Below are positions 17,362 to 26,148 of a stretch of 55,981 nt of DNA, in pieces. The first letter of the stretch is position 1. Each line of letters starts with the position of its first letter. The stretch spans positions 1 through 55,981 of the forward strand of contig JBLHKS010000021.1 in NCBI GenBank assembly GCA_047620505.1, written 5' to 3'. A program made the translations under genes and the position numbers. The notes beneath the pieces were generated by a model. That model saw only the letters and a program-made list of their open reading frames with translations. It made no database searches and was not told the DNA's origin. Source of the DNA: JBLHKS01 sp047620505 (GTDB taxonomy: Bacteria; Verrucomicrobiota; Verrucomicrobiia; Verrucomicrobiales; DEV007).

Positions 17362-19314
17362 ATGCGTCTCTGGAAATCAGCCCTCTGCATTTTCATTTTT
17401 TCAAGCGTTGCGATTGCCGACAGCGATCGTCCGTGGTCGTTCGAACCTCTGCGCGAACACGATCTTCCGACTGTCTCCGATGAAAGCTGGCCAACGAAGC
17501 GAATCGACCATTTTCTTCTCGCTGAGATCGAAAAATCTGGCCTCAATCCGGCACCTCAAGCGGATTCTCGATCGCTGATACGGAGGCTCTATTTCGATCT
17601 GATCGGTCTGCCGCCGACTCCGGAAGAAGTCGCCGAGTTCAAGGTCGAGGACATCGAGAAAACCGTCGAGCACCTGCTGAAGTCGCCTCACTACGGCGAG
17701 CGCTGGGGCCGGCATTGGCTTGATCTCGCTCGTTACACCGATAAGACGGCCAGTTGGCTCGAATCGACGGCGTCGGCCTGGCTTTACCGTGATTGGGTCG
17801 TTCAGGCGTTCAACGAAGACATGCCGTATGACGATTTCGTTCGCCGTCAGCTGGCCACGGATCTGATCGCCACCACGCCTCCAGCTGACAACGCGGCGTT
17901 AGGTTTTTTCGGCCTCAGCCCGACCTATTGGAAGGAGCTGCAGCTGCCGCCGGAACTCATCAAAGGCACCGTCGCCGACGAATGGGAAGAGCACGTCGAT
18001 GCGCTTGGGAAGACGTTTCTCGGCCTGACGCTTGGTTGCGCGCGGTGTCACGATCATAAAAATGACCCAGTTTCAGCGGCCGATTATTATGCAATCGCCG
18101 GAGTTTTCGCGAGCATCAAGTTCGCCGATCGCCCGATGATCGCTGATGAACTTTGGGCACCGGTCGCGAAGGCTCGAGCTGAGGTTAAGGGACTCGAAAA
18201 GAAGCAGGCGGATCTCAAAAAGAAGAAGCCGGTGCCGGAGGATTTGAAAGAACAGCAGGACGCGCTCGCTGCCCAGATCGCCAAAATCAAATCGAGCACG
18301 CCAAACTACGATGCTCCGACCGCGACGGGAGTCGAAGATGCGGCACTTTTTGTTAAAGCGAAGGAAAAAGCCCACGGCACGCTGCTCGATTATCAAATGG
18401 GCAAATCCCGGGATTTGCCGATTCACTTGCGCGGTGATCCGAATACGCCGGGCGAGTTGGCTCCGCGCCAATTTCTGACCGCTTTCCCAGCAGCTGCTGA
18501 CGGAAAGCCTCGGAAGTTTGAGAATGGAAGCGGTCGGCTCGACTTGGCGAACTCAATTGTCGAGGAAGGTAAGCCGCTCAGCGCTCGCGTGATCGTGAAT
18601 CGCGTTTGGAGGCATCATTTTGGACGTGGTCTGGTTGAGACGCCGAGCGATTTCGGCTTTGGAGGCGAAGAGCCGAGTCACCCCGAATTGCTCGACGATC
18701 TCGCCGCGCGGTTTGTCGAAAACGGCTGGTCCATCAAGTGGCTCCACCGCGAAATCCTGCTTTCGGCGGCTTGGCGTCAAAGTTCGTTGGCCGCCGAGTC
18801 CAAATCTCAGGATCCCGGGAATCGCCTCTACGCCAGGGCCAATCGGCGCAAGCTCGACGTCGAAGCCTGGCGCGATTCGATGCTCAGTGTCAGCGGTGCT
18901 CTCGATCGTTCGTTAGGTGGCGCTTCGCTTGCTCTGACAGCTGCGGAAAACAATCGGCGAACGGTTTATGGAACGGTTCATCGTCGCGAGTTCGATCAAT
19001 TTCTTCAGCTTCACGATTTCCCGGACCCCGCGGCGCACAGCCCGGTTCGTCAGGAAACGACAACGCCGTTGCAGCTGCTTTTCACGTTGAACGGCCCATT
19101 CGTTCAGCAGCAATCGAAGATTCTTGCTGGGCGTCTCGCGTCTGAGCCAGATCCGATCATCGCGGCCTACGATTTGCTGTTCCAGAGAGAGCCGACTGAA
19201 AACGAGCAGCTGCTGGCCCGAGATTTCCTCAGCGGCCGTGAAAAAGAGGTCGACGCCCTGACTCAGTACGCCCACGCTCTCCTCGGCAGTAACGAATTTC
19301 TATTTATCGACTGA
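17362..19314 (+). CDS. DUF1549/DUF1553 secreted protein
   Basis: 650 aa from the Met at 17362, which gives a signal peptide ending SVAIADS; an upstream frame overlaps the permease gene. Residues about 45-250 are DUF1549 (IDHFLLAEIEKSGLNP, DLIGLPPTPEEV, HYGERWGRHWLDLARY, LGCARCHDHKNDP) and the C-terminal third is DUF1553 (NRVWRHHFGRGLVETPSDFG). The pair is typical of Planctomycetes and Verrucomicrobia. The CxxCH of GCARCHDH may bind heme, but no separate cytochrome domain precedes it, unlike many family members. A Lys-rich helical spacer (about 270-320) lies between the domains. Role in the periplasm is unknown. DUF6807 follows 12 nt later. Palindrome copies at 18488-18499 and 19205-19214. Confidence 0.9.
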   Translation: MRLWKSALCIFIFSSVAIADSDRPWSFEPLREHDLPTVSDESWPTKRIDHFLLAEIEKSGLNPAPQADSRSLIRRLYFDLIGLPPTPEEVAEFKVEDIEKTVEHLLKSPHYGERWGRHWLDLARYTDKTASWLESTASAWLYRDWVVQAFNEDMPYDDFVRRQLATDLIATTPPADNAALGFFGLSPTYWKELQLPPELIKGTVADEWEEHVDALGKTFLGLTLGCARCHDHKNDPVSAADYYAIAGVFASIKFADRPMIADELWAPVAKARAEVKGLEKKQADLKKKKPVPEDLKEQQDALAAQIAKIKSSTPNYDAPTATGVEDAALFVKAKEKAHGTLLDYQMGKSRDLPIHLRGDPNTPGELAPRQFLTAFPAAADGKPRKFENGSGRLDLANSIVEEGKPLSARVIVNRVWRHHFGRGLVETPSDFGFGGEEPSHPELLDDLAARFVENGWSIKWLHREILLSAAWRQSSLAAESKSQDPGNRLYARANRRKLDVEAWRDSMLSVSGALDRSLGGASLALTAAENNRRTVYGTVHRREFDQFLQLHDFPDPAAHSPVRQETTTPLQLLFTLNGPFVQQQSKILAGRLASEPDPIIAAYDLLFQREPTENEQLLARDFLSGREKEVDALTQYAHALLGSNEFLFID

Positions 19315-19326
19315 CTAAAATCCCAA

Positions 19327-20289
19327 ATGAAGCTCCTTACTTTTCTCCTTCCCATTCTCATACTGACCTCAGTTCAAGCCGAGGTCACGGTCAAAGATCT
19401 TGACGATCGTTTCCGGATCGAAGTCGACGGAAAACTCTTCGCGGAGTGGCAGCACAAGGCTTGGTTCGCCCCTTATCTTTATCCTGTGATCGGGCCGGAT
19501 GGCGAAAACATCACACGGCACTATCCGATGCGTGAAGATGTCGAAGGCGAGTCGCAGGACCACCCGCATCACCGATCGATCAAGTTTTCGCACCGCGATG
19601 TCAACGGCTACAGCTTTTGGGCACCAACGGGCGATCCGGGGCCACGAAATGCGGAAATCAACCTGACCAAGGTCGAAAAGATCTCGGGTGGCGAGACCGG
19701 CGAATTGATCTTGCTGAACGATTGGTTGGGGGAGGGGAAGCTCGTTCTAAAAGAGCGGATGCGGTTGAAATTCACCCCTCTTGAAAAGGGCCAGATGCTG
19801 ATGGATTACGATGTTGAGCTCACGGCCTCGAACGTCGATGTGACTTTTGGCGACAACAAGGATGGCGGGCTCGGCGTTCGCGTTGCGGGGACGATGGTGG
19901 CCGAGAAACGGGGCACGAATACCGGAGACGGCACGATCGTTAACAGCAATGGCGAGAAAAACGCGGAATCCTGGGGCAAGCGCGCGAATTGGTCGGATTA
20001 TTTTGGACCGAGCACCGGCGGAACGGTCGTCGGAGTCGCGATGTTTGACCATCCGTCGAATCTCCGATTCCCTACTCATTGGCACGCACGGACCTATGGC
20101 TTGAACACGGCTAACCGTTTTGGTAAAGGGCATTTCGAGAGGGCAACAGGGGCCAAAATGGGTGATGGCGATTACACCATCAAAAAGGGCGAAACGCTGA
20201 AGATTCGGCATCGACTCTACTTCCACCTCGGCAACGCGGAAGAGGCCAAAGTCGACGAGCACTGGGCCGATTACGCCAAAGAGAAGTGA
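19327..20289 (+). CDS. DUF6807 (PmoA-family) secreted protein
   Basis: 320 aa with a short signal peptide (cleavage near SVQAEV). Hallmarks are FAPYLYPVIGPDGENITRHY, then DHPHHRSIKFSHRDVNG and GVAMFDHPSNLRFPTHWHAR, the conserved His-rich blocks of the DUF6807/PmoA-like family. These proteins are abundant in PVC bacteria that degrade polysaccharides, though the reaction is not known to me. It probably shares a transcript with the DUF1549/DUF1553 gene. Confidence 0.88.
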   Translation: MKLLTFLLPILILTSVQAEVTVKDLDDRFRIEVDGKLFAEWQHKAWFAPYLYPVIGPDGENITRHYPMREDVEGESQDHPHHRSIKFSHRDVNGYSFWAPTGDPGPRNAEINLTKVEKISGGETGELILLNDWLGEGKLVLKERMRLKFTPLEKGQMLMDYDVELTASNVDVTFGDNKDGGLGVRVAGTMVAEKRGTNTGDGTIVNSNGEKNAESWGKRANWSDYFGPSTGGTVVGVAMFDHPSNLRFPTHWHARTYGLNTANRFGKGHFERATGAKMGDGDYTIKKGETLKIRHRLYFHLGNAEEAKVDEHWADYAKEK

Positions 20290-20295
20290 GAGAAA

Positions 20296-20475
20296 TCAGC
20301 GTTTCGCAGTGGTGAAACGCGCTTGTTCCAGCTGCAGAGCGATCGATGCGAGTTGGACCTGATTATTCATCTGGCGGAGACGAGTTTCGAGGGAATCGAG
20401 TTCTGTTTGCACGCGAGCGAGTTCTTTTTCAATCTTGAGGATTTCGGCGACGTCGGCGCTGTCTTTTTGGGCGCT
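20296..20475 (-). pseudogene. remnant of a DUF4349 gene (C-terminal piece only)
   Basis: The minus strand reads ADVAEILKIEKELARVQ, then TELDSLETRLRQMNNQVQLA, which matches the long helix and following strand near the end of DUF4349 proteins. The larger N-terminal part of such a protein (signal, main domain) is missing; upstream the frame runs into the operator DNA at 20474-20491 without a credible start. It faces the DUF6807 gene with 6 nt between stops. Read as a truncated leftover that was cut when the regulator gene pair or its promoter arrived. Confidence 0.5.
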
Positions 20476-20491
20476 TCTATTTTTATAGAAG
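20474..20491. promoter_or_regulatory. BlaI-type operator, distal site
   Basis: CTTCTAT-TTTT-ATAGAAG is an 18-bp inverted repeat with 7-bp perfect arms. Its centre lies 60 bp from the centre of the proximal site, and the arms of both sites are identical. Probable second binding site of the BlaI-like repressor encoded just downstream. Confidence 0.7.
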
Positions 20492-20533
20492 AAAGAGTTT
20501 GCGACTCTTGGCTGGAAAGCTAATTTCGTTGAC

Positions 20534-20551
20534 CTTCTATTTAAATAGAAG
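20534..20551. promoter_or_regulatory. BlaI-type operator, proximal site
   Basis: CTTCTATTTAAATAGAAG is a perfect 18-bp palindrome ending 7 nt before the blaI-like start codon. Winged-helix repressors of the BlaI/MecI family autoregulate by binding such dyads in their own promoter. The AT-rich content stands out from the surrounding GC-rich DNA. Autorepression is inferred from position and symmetry. Confidence 0.75.
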
Positions 20552-20558
20552 CAACGCA

Positions 20559-20960
20559 ATGGCTCGAAAACGCTCAAAACACCCGACCGAACTCGAACTC
20601 GAGATCCTCAAAATTCTCTGGGATCGTCACCCGCAGCCCGTTCGCGAAGTCCGCGAAGCGCTAGCAGCTGCTGGCCGTCCGTTGGCTCACACGAGCCTGA
20701 TTACGACTCTCAACGTGATGGTCGACAAGGGTTTTGCGACCCGCGAAGCGGCGGGCCGCGGCTACGATTTTACGCCGGTCATTTCTCATCAAGATGTGTC
20801 CAAAGGAATGCTCGGGGATATCGTCGATCGCGTTTTTGAGGGGTCGTCATCGGCGCTTTTGCTGAGTTTGTTGGAAAACGATCAGCTCGACGCGGATGAG
20901 CACGCTGGACTGCGCGCGGCGATCGAAAACTACCGAAATGGAGGAGAAACTCATGACTGA
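20559..20960 (+). CDS. BlaI/MecI-family transcriptional repressor
   Basis: 133 aa from the Met at 20559; an upstream Met at 20499 would place coding sequence over the operator and is unlikely. The N-terminal winged helix is plain: ELELEILKILWDRHPQPVREV, then TSLITTLNVMVDKGFATREA and the wing GRGYDFTPVIS. The C-terminus is the dimerisation helix. In known systems the partner M56 membrane peptidase senses a signal and inactivates the repressor. The stop overlaps the M56 gene start by 8 nt (ATGACTGA). A palindrome copy (20663-20672) encodes Ala-Ala-Ala in the DNA-binding domain. Confidence 0.93.
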   Translation: MARKRSKHPTELELEILKILWDRHPQPVREVREALAAAGRPLAHTSLITTLNVMVDKGFATREAAGRGYDFTPVISHQDVSKGMLGDIVDRVFEGSSSALLLSLLENDQLDADEHAGLRAAIENYRNGGETHD

Positions 20961-22140
20961 ACGATTCCAGGACATCGCCGTCAATTTTACCCAGGCCGCG
21001 GCCCATTTTCTTTGGCAGGGAGCCGCGATCGGTCTCATCGCCTGGGCACTCGCGAAGGCGTTCCGTGGCCGGCCAAACCAGCGACACACGGTTCACCTTT
21101 TGGCGTTAGGCGCGCTCGCTGTTTGTCTGCCGATCAACCTCGCTTTTCTGAGTTCGGACGCGCCGACAGCGGCGATGGTCGAGGTTCTGCCGGCCGAAAA
21201 TTCGGCGACGCAGCCGATTCTGGACGGCATCGCTTTGACGCCGGGTTCAGCAGCTGCTGGCCCTCCGATTCCGGCGACAGTCGAGATCCAACCGGCGAAA
21301 ACTCAAATCGATTGGTGGTCTGCAGCATCGCCTTGGGTAGTCTCGGCCTACCTCCTTGGACTCTGCTTGATGAGCTTAAGACTTTGGTTCTCCTTCGCGC
21401 ACGTCCGCAAACTCAGAAGCGACGCGGATCCCGTGGAAGAGCCGGAATGGAGCCGGGCGCTGGTCCGGCTTTGCGAACGATTCAATCTGCGAACTGCACC
21501 AGCGTTGAAGTGGTCGGCGCGAGTCGCAGGGCCGGTGGTGATCGGGCTGATCAAACCTGCAATTTTGCTGCCGATTTCGCTTAGCCTTCAACTTTCGATG
21601 CGGCAGGCTGAAATCGTCTTAGCTCACGAGTTGGCCCACCTTCGTCGACGTGATCCGTGGATTGTGATTTTCCAACGAGTCGTCGAAACGATCCTCTTTT
21701 TTCATCCGGCAATGTGGTGGGTTAGCCGACAGCTTGAGAAGGCTCGCGAAGAGGCCTGCGACGATCTCGTCGTCTCGAAAGGCACCGACCCAGCTGACTA
21801 CGCGGAGGCCTTGGTGCGGTGCTCGGAACTCAGGCTCGCTGAGTCTGCAACTGGCAGCGACGGGCGGATCGCTGAAAAGTCGGATTTTGCGCTTGTTAGG
21901 GCGGGGTGTCGACTCCGATGTCAAGCCGGGGCGCGTTGGCTGGCTGGTGGTCGGGATCGCGGCGCTTGGGGTGATTATTACAGGTTTGGCGATCTCAGCA
22001 GCTGCTCGAAAGGGCCAAGAGGATTTCGATTTCAAGAACCCGCCCGATGGCTACGAAGTTGGGGTTCGCCGAGCCAATGCCGATCACTCGATCAAGGTAG
22101 GAAATCTGGATTTCAAGCTCGCGGGCATGAAGAAAATTGA
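20953..22140 (+). CDS. BlaR1-like M56 membrane metallopeptidase, N-terminal part before a frameshift
   Basis: Starts at 20953 inside the repressor stop. The true-looking part ends near 21835. It has three or four membrane segments, the zinc motif HELAH (residues 225-229) in EIVLAHELAHLRRRDPW, and the second conserved block REEACDDLVVSKGTDPADYAEAL, both typical of M56 peptidases. After about 21835 the reading turns Gly/Arg/Trp-rich and loses protein character until its stop at 22140, while the normal M56 continuation (LAATGGSLKSRILRLLG) appears in the next frame. So this gene and the following one were originally one protein that senses a signal outside and controls the repressor. Palindrome copy 21248-21259. 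Confidence 0.82.
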   Translation: MTERFQDIAVNFTQAAAHFLWQGAAIGLIAWALAKAFRGRPNQRHTVHLLALGALAVCLPINLAFLSSDAPTAAMVEVLPAENSATQPILDGIALTPGSAAAGPPIPATVEIQPAKTQIDWWSAASPWVVSAYLLGLCLMSLRLWFSFAHVRKLRSDADPVEEPEWSRALVRLCERFNLRTAPALKWSARVAGPVVIGLIKPAILLPISLSLQLSMRQAEIVLAHELAHLRRRDPWIVIFQRVVETILFFHPAMWWVSRQLEKAREEACDDLVVSKGTDPADYAEALVRCSELRLAESATGSDGRIAEKSDFALVRAGCRLRCQAGARWLAGGRDRGAWGDYYRFGDLSSCSKGPRGFRFQEPARWLRSWGSPSQCRSLDQGRKSGFQARGHEEN

Positions 22141-24418
22141 CGGCGGCATCTTCGAAGTTTCGCTCGGTCTTGAAAGCGGGTTCGAGATTGTTGGCTATCG
22201 AATTTTTGATTCGTCGACTCGCGAAATGAGAAACTCGGGCATCTCGCTTCAACGAATTGCAGAAACAGATCGAGTCCGAATTGTTGAAAGCGGCGGCCGT
22301 TTGCCGGAGGAGATCGATCTCTGGCTGAGGATCACGGAAACGCGAAACGCGGATCGAATCGTGATTCCTGCGCGCGAGGGCGCGGAGGTCAGCGTCGGTG
22401 AGGCGACGATCGTTTTGCGGGATTTTCTGGCGGGATCGATGAACGGAATTCAGGTCGATGGCGAGTTTCAGTGGGATCGCTCATCTCGCCGAAATGAGGA
22501 GGCGGAAACGACGCTTTCGTTCATCAACGAAGGCGCTCCGCTCGTTGGAAAATATGTGCTCGTGGCCGTTCGTAAGGACGGGAGCCGGGTGCACGAGAGC
22601 AGCCAGCATTTCCGCGATTTTTCGAGGATCGGCGATGGGGATTTTTGTTCGATCGAGGTTCCGCAGAACGAGATTGCCCACTTCGAAATGGTCCCGTTTG
22701 CCGATCGTCATAAATTCTTCTTCGAGGCTGTCAAAGTTCCCGGGCGCGGATTTCCACCGGCCCTGACAAACGCACAAAAGCGCGAGGCCCGCCGCTTGAT
22801 CGCAAAGATTCCGGCTGGCGATGAGGCGACGTTGGATTCGTTAGTCGGGCTCGGCCCCGGCGTGGCGACTGAAATGATTCCGCTGCTTCAAAGCGGCAAG
22901 AGTGACCGTGCGGCAATAAAGGTTCTTGAACGTCTCGCTCCTGATCCGGCCGTTCAGAATCTGCTGGTGGAGACAATTCGAGATAAGCCCGGAAATGCTC
23001 GTCACTGCGCGCTCATCGCAATCGCGAAATCTGGAAATCCGGATCATGCCGAGTTCGTTGGGCAGTTTCTGGACACCTCGTCGATCGCTGCGATCGTCAC
23101 GCTTTCTCAACTCGGCGGTCAGGACGCTCTCCAGCAGCTGCTGGACGGTTTCGATGCGGTGTCGACCGAAAAGTGGTTCCTCCTCGCTCAGCACATCGGC
23201 GATTTTGGCGATCCAAGGGCGATTCCAGAATTGAAGCGGCGTCTCGGCGAAGTTGAGCTTCCGGCCAACGACCGATTTCCGCCGGCGACGGTTTGGGCGT
23301 TTGGACGAGCCTTGGCGGCTCTCGAACCTGACGAAGAAACGGCGATTGGAAACCACAATTTCTCACAAGGACAACATTTCCGGTATCCTTACGACGGACA
23401 GGGATTGCCGAATACGTTTTCGGTGACTCAGCCGCGAGATTACTATGTTGGTTTGCCTGACGTTGACCCTGAGACGGCGGCGGGGCGCGCTGCAATTTTT
23501 GCCAAGCTCGAGGAATCGACCGACGGGCCGGGTTTCACGATGGACGGGGACCGCTTGATTCTTTTTAACGGTTTGGTTGGCATGCCGCTGTGGCCGGATG
23601 GACGGCCGTTTCCTGCTTCGCTCGGTCAATATTTCGATCGCACTCCGCATCGCGATATTCTCGCCCGAATTCGCGAAACGAAGAACGAACAGGGCCCGAC
23701 GCCGGGCTCGAAATCGATGCTGATTCCGGCGGATGGGCTTGTAGCTGCGGCAACGCCCGATAACCAGCTTGTGCTGCTGACCTTGCGCAAAAAATCGGAG
23801 AATTTCTCCTACCAGGTCGGGATGCGCCTTTTTAATCCGCATCTCCTGCTCGTAAAATCGGGCAATACCGAAAAATCGGATGTCGAGTTCGGACAACGAT
23901 GGTCCTTGCTGTTATCGGACTATCGAAACCAGATTAAGGACAGCGCGTGGCGGCTCGACATCGGTCAGATGACCGTGCTAACGCCCGAGCTGTTTAAGGA
24001 TCCGAAGGGAATTCCGATGATCGGATTGCGGCTCGACGGCAAGAATTGGTCGCTCGTTGCTCCCGGTGCTGAGCAGTTTCTGATGACCGAAGCCGAAGGC
24101 GTTTGGGATGACCCAAAGCAGGCAGCAGCTGCGCTTCGGCAGGGCCTTCTCGGGAGCGCTCCGCTTGCTCCGGACCAAACTGTCAAAGCGGAGGCCGGCG
24201 CTCGGGTTAACGGCTTTTCTTCGCAGGAAAGAGACCGGGTTTTCGCCTTTGCGATCAAAATGAAAACCGGCGCGGCGGTCGCTGGCGTAATCAAGACGCA
24301 TCGTTTCGATTTTGAAGCCGATCCCGAGCCGGAGGTCCGTTTTCTCTACAAATTCCTGTCGAACCCAACCGCTAAGGCGATTTTTTCAGTCAATCCAGAG
24401 GCAAACAAAGAGGACTAA
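21734..24418 (+). CDS. C-terminal part of the frameshifted M56 protein, with HEAT-like region
   Basis: This frame is open from 21734, but its first 35 residues are the shadow of the M56 motif read out of frame; real sequence starts near 21840 with LAATGGSLKSRILRLL, the usual M56 tail. A membrane helix follows (about 21940-22010, VGWLVVGIAALGVII). The remaining 800 residues are extracytoplasmic: beta-rich sections, HEAT-like helical repeats near 22790-23270, and a large C-terminal domain I cannot name. M56 regulators often have big C-terminal sensor parts, but this is unusually long. Whether the shift is a real mutation or a sequencing error is open. Palindrome copies 21997-22006 and 23132-23143. 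Confidence 0.7.
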   Translation: MRRLAKRPATISSSRKAPTQLTTRRPWCGARNSGSLSLQLAATGGSLKSRILRLLGRGVDSDVKPGRVGWLVVGIAALGVIITGLAISAAARKGQEDFDFKNPPDGYEVGVRRANADHSIKVGNLDFKLAGMKKIDGGIFEVSLGLESGFEIVGYRIFDSSTREMRNSGISLQRIAETDRVRIVESGGRLPEEIDLWLRITETRNADRIVIPAREGAEVSVGEATIVLRDFLAGSMNGIQVDGEFQWDRSSRRNEEAETTLSFINEGAPLVGKYVLVAVRKDGSRVHESSQHFRDFSRIGDGDFCSIEVPQNEIAHFEMVPFADRHKFFFEAVKVPGRGFPPALTNAQKREARRLIAKIPAGDEATLDSLVGLGPGVATEMIPLLQSGKSDRAAIKVLERLAPDPAVQNLLVETIRDKPGNARHCALIAIAKSGNPDHAEFVGQFLDTSSIAAIVTLSQLGGQDALQQLLDGFDAVSTEKWFLLAQHIGDFGDPRAIPELKRRLGEVELPANDRFPPATVWAFGRALAALEPDEETAIGNHNFSQGQHFRYPYDGQGLPNTFSVTQPRDYYVGLPDVDPETAAGRAAIFAKLEESTDGPGFTMDGDRLILFNGLVGMPLWPDGRPFPASLGQYFDRTPHRDILARIRETKNEQGPTPGSKSMLIPADGLVAAATPDNQLVLLTLRKKSENFSYQVGMRLFNPHLLLVKSGNTEKSDVEFGQRWSLLLSDYRNQIKDSAWRLDIGQMTVLTPELFKDPKGIPMIGLRLDGKNWSLVAPGAEQFLMTEAEGVWDDPKQAAAALRQGLLGSAPLAPDQTVKAEAGARVNGFSSQERDRVFAFAIKMKTGAAVAGVIKTHRFDFEADPEPEVRFLYKFLSNPTAKAIFSVNPEANKED

Positions 24419-25608
24419 GCCTCCTGCGCGACTCGTGCGAATGCTTCGGCTGCCCGCTCAAGCTGCTCTCGCGTGTGCGCCGCGGAAACTTGAACACGGA
24501 TTCGCGCCTGATGCTTAGGAACGACCGGAAACGAAAACGCGATCACGTAGATTCCGTCAGCCAGCAACTGCTCGGCCATTCGGGCGGCTTTGACCGAGTT
24601 GCCGACCATGATGGGAACGATCGGGTGCTCGCCGGGGACCACGTCGAGGCCGAGCGATTTGAGACGGTCTCGAAGGAGCCTCGTGTTCGAAATCAGCCGG
24701 TCGCGGAGGTCCTCGCCTTCGCTTGAATCGATCAATTCCATCGCTCTCAAAGTCGCGGCGACGATCGGCGGGGCGACGGAGTTCGAAAAAAGGTAGGTCC
24801 GGCTGCGTTGCCGGAGGGTTTCGACGATTTCGCGGCTCGCCGCGGTGAATCCGCCCGACGCACCGCCGAGTGCTTTGCCGAGAGTGCTGGTAATGATGTC
24901 GACTCGGTTTTCAACACCGTGAAACGCGTGGGTTCCCCGGCCTCCCGGTCCAAAAAAGCCGGTTGAGTGGCTGTCGTCGACCATGACCATCGCTCCGTGT
25001 TTTTCGGCGAGATCGCAGATTTCTGGAAGCGGCGCGACGTGGCCATCCATCGAAAAAACGCCGTCAGTTGCGATGAGTTTGGTTCGAGCGCCAGCTGTGG
25101 TGGCTTGCAGGAGCGCGAATTCGAGTTCGGCCATGTCGCGATTCGCATAACGGAAGCGCTGAGCCTTGCAGAGCCGGACCCCGTCGATGATGCTGGCGTG
25201 ATTCAGCGAATCGCTGATGATCGCGTCTTCCGGGCCGAGCAGAGTTTCGAAAAGCCCGCCGTTCGCGTCGAAACAGGACGTGTAGAGAATCGCGTCTTCG
25301 CTGCCGACGAACGCGCTAAGTCGGCTTTCCAGTTCTTTGTGGATCGCCTGAGTCCCGCAGATGAAGCGGGCAGAAGCGACGCCGAAACCCCATTGATCGA
25401 GCGCGGATTTGGCGGCTGCGATGATGTCTGGATGGTTCGCGAGGCCAAGGTAGTTGTTCGCGCAGAGATTGAGCAGCTGCTGGTCTCCGCCGACTCGAAT
25501 TCCCGGTTGTTGTGGGCTTGTCAGGATGCGCTCGGGCTTGCGAAGCCCGGCGTCGTCGATTTCTGCGAGTGTGGATTGGAAGCGCTCGCGGTCTGTCTTG
25601 GAAAGCAT
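24415..25608 (-). CDS. kbl: 2-amino-3-ketobutyrate CoA ligase (glycine C-acetyltransferase)
   Basis: 397 aa PLP enzyme of the alpha-oxoamine synthase family that makes glycine and acetyl-CoA from 2-amino-3-oxobutyrate in threonine breakdown. Seen: LCANNYLGLANHP, YTSCFDANGG, DSLNHASIIDGVR, VMVDDSHSTGFFGP with the PLP-contacting Asp and His, and STLGKALGGASGG with the Schiff-base Lys245. Length and ends are normal. Partner threonine dehydrogenase (tdh) is not in the window. Its stop codon overlaps that of the convergent M56 gene. A palindrome copy (25472-25481) encodes QQLL. Confidence 0.95.
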   Translation of the reverse strand: MLSKTDRERFQSTLAEIDDAGLRKPERILTSPQQPGIRVGGDQQLLNLCANNYLGLANHPDIIAAAKSALDQWGFGVASARFICGTQAIHKELESRLSAFVGSEDAILYTSCFDANGGLFETLLGPEDAIISDSLNHASIIDGVRLCKAQRFRYANRDMAELEFALLQATTAGARTKLIATDGVFSMDGHVAPLPEICDLAEKHGAMVMVDDSHSTGFFGPGGRGTHAFHGVENRVDIITSTLGKALGGASGGFTAASREIVETLRQRSRTYLFSNSVAPPIVAATLRAMELIDSSEGEDLRDRLISNTRLLRDRLKSLGLDVVPGEHPIVPIMVGNSVKAARMAEQLLADGIYVIAFSFPVVPKHQARIRVQVSAAHTREQLERAAEAFARVAQEA

Positions 25609-25626
25609 GATTTCGGGGAGTTTTAT

Positions 25627-26025
25627 CTATTTCGCCTTACCAGAGGCCGCGCGTTTTTTCTTCTTCGCACGCGAAATCCCGAAAGCGAGCGCGATGACGC
25701 TAACGACTGCGCCGATGCTGCCTGTCGCGTTGATCACGATCATATATCGATCGAGATGAGCTCGGAAATCGAGGAAAAACCCACTGGGCAGCTCGGATTT
25801 AACCTTCATCCATGGTTTTACATCGACGCCCATATAAATTGATCCGAACCAGAAGCCCAGAGGGATCAGCCCGACTCCGACGAGAATGCCGATCCACAAA
25901 AGCGGCACGGGTGGCTTCGTTTTTCGCGGGAGCCGAATGGAAAAGACGACGAGTCCGATTGAGATGGCAGCAAGACCCAGGATGAAAAGCCAGGGTTGCG
26001 GAAAAGGCGGAATTTGAGCGTTCAT
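25627..26025 (-). CDS. small three-helix membrane protein
   Basis: 132 aa from the Met at 26025 (alternative Met at 26049). Three hydrophobic segments are visible (WLFILGLAAISIGLVVF, LLWIGILVGVGLIPLGF, VINATGSIGAVVSVIALAF) and the tail is Lys/Arg-rich (RAKKKKRAASGKAK). No family recognised. It lies 18 nt upstream of kbl on the same strand and divergent from parA. Confidence 0.65.
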   Translation of the reverse strand: MNAQIPPFPQPWLFILGLAAISIGLVVFSIRLPRKTKPPVPLLWIGILVGVGLIPLGFWFGSIYMGVDVKPWMKVKSELPSGFFLDFRAHLDRYMIVINATGSIGAVVSVIALAFGISRAKKKKRAASGKAK

Positions 26026-26148
26026 AGAAGACAAAAGGTCGGAAAGCATGGCTTCACCGATCGAAGAAGGACGAATTTGGCACAATCTGCTAGATTCGAA
26101 CCGGATTTCTGTCAAAGATTCCCGCTCCTTGGCTCCCGGCCTCCTCGA

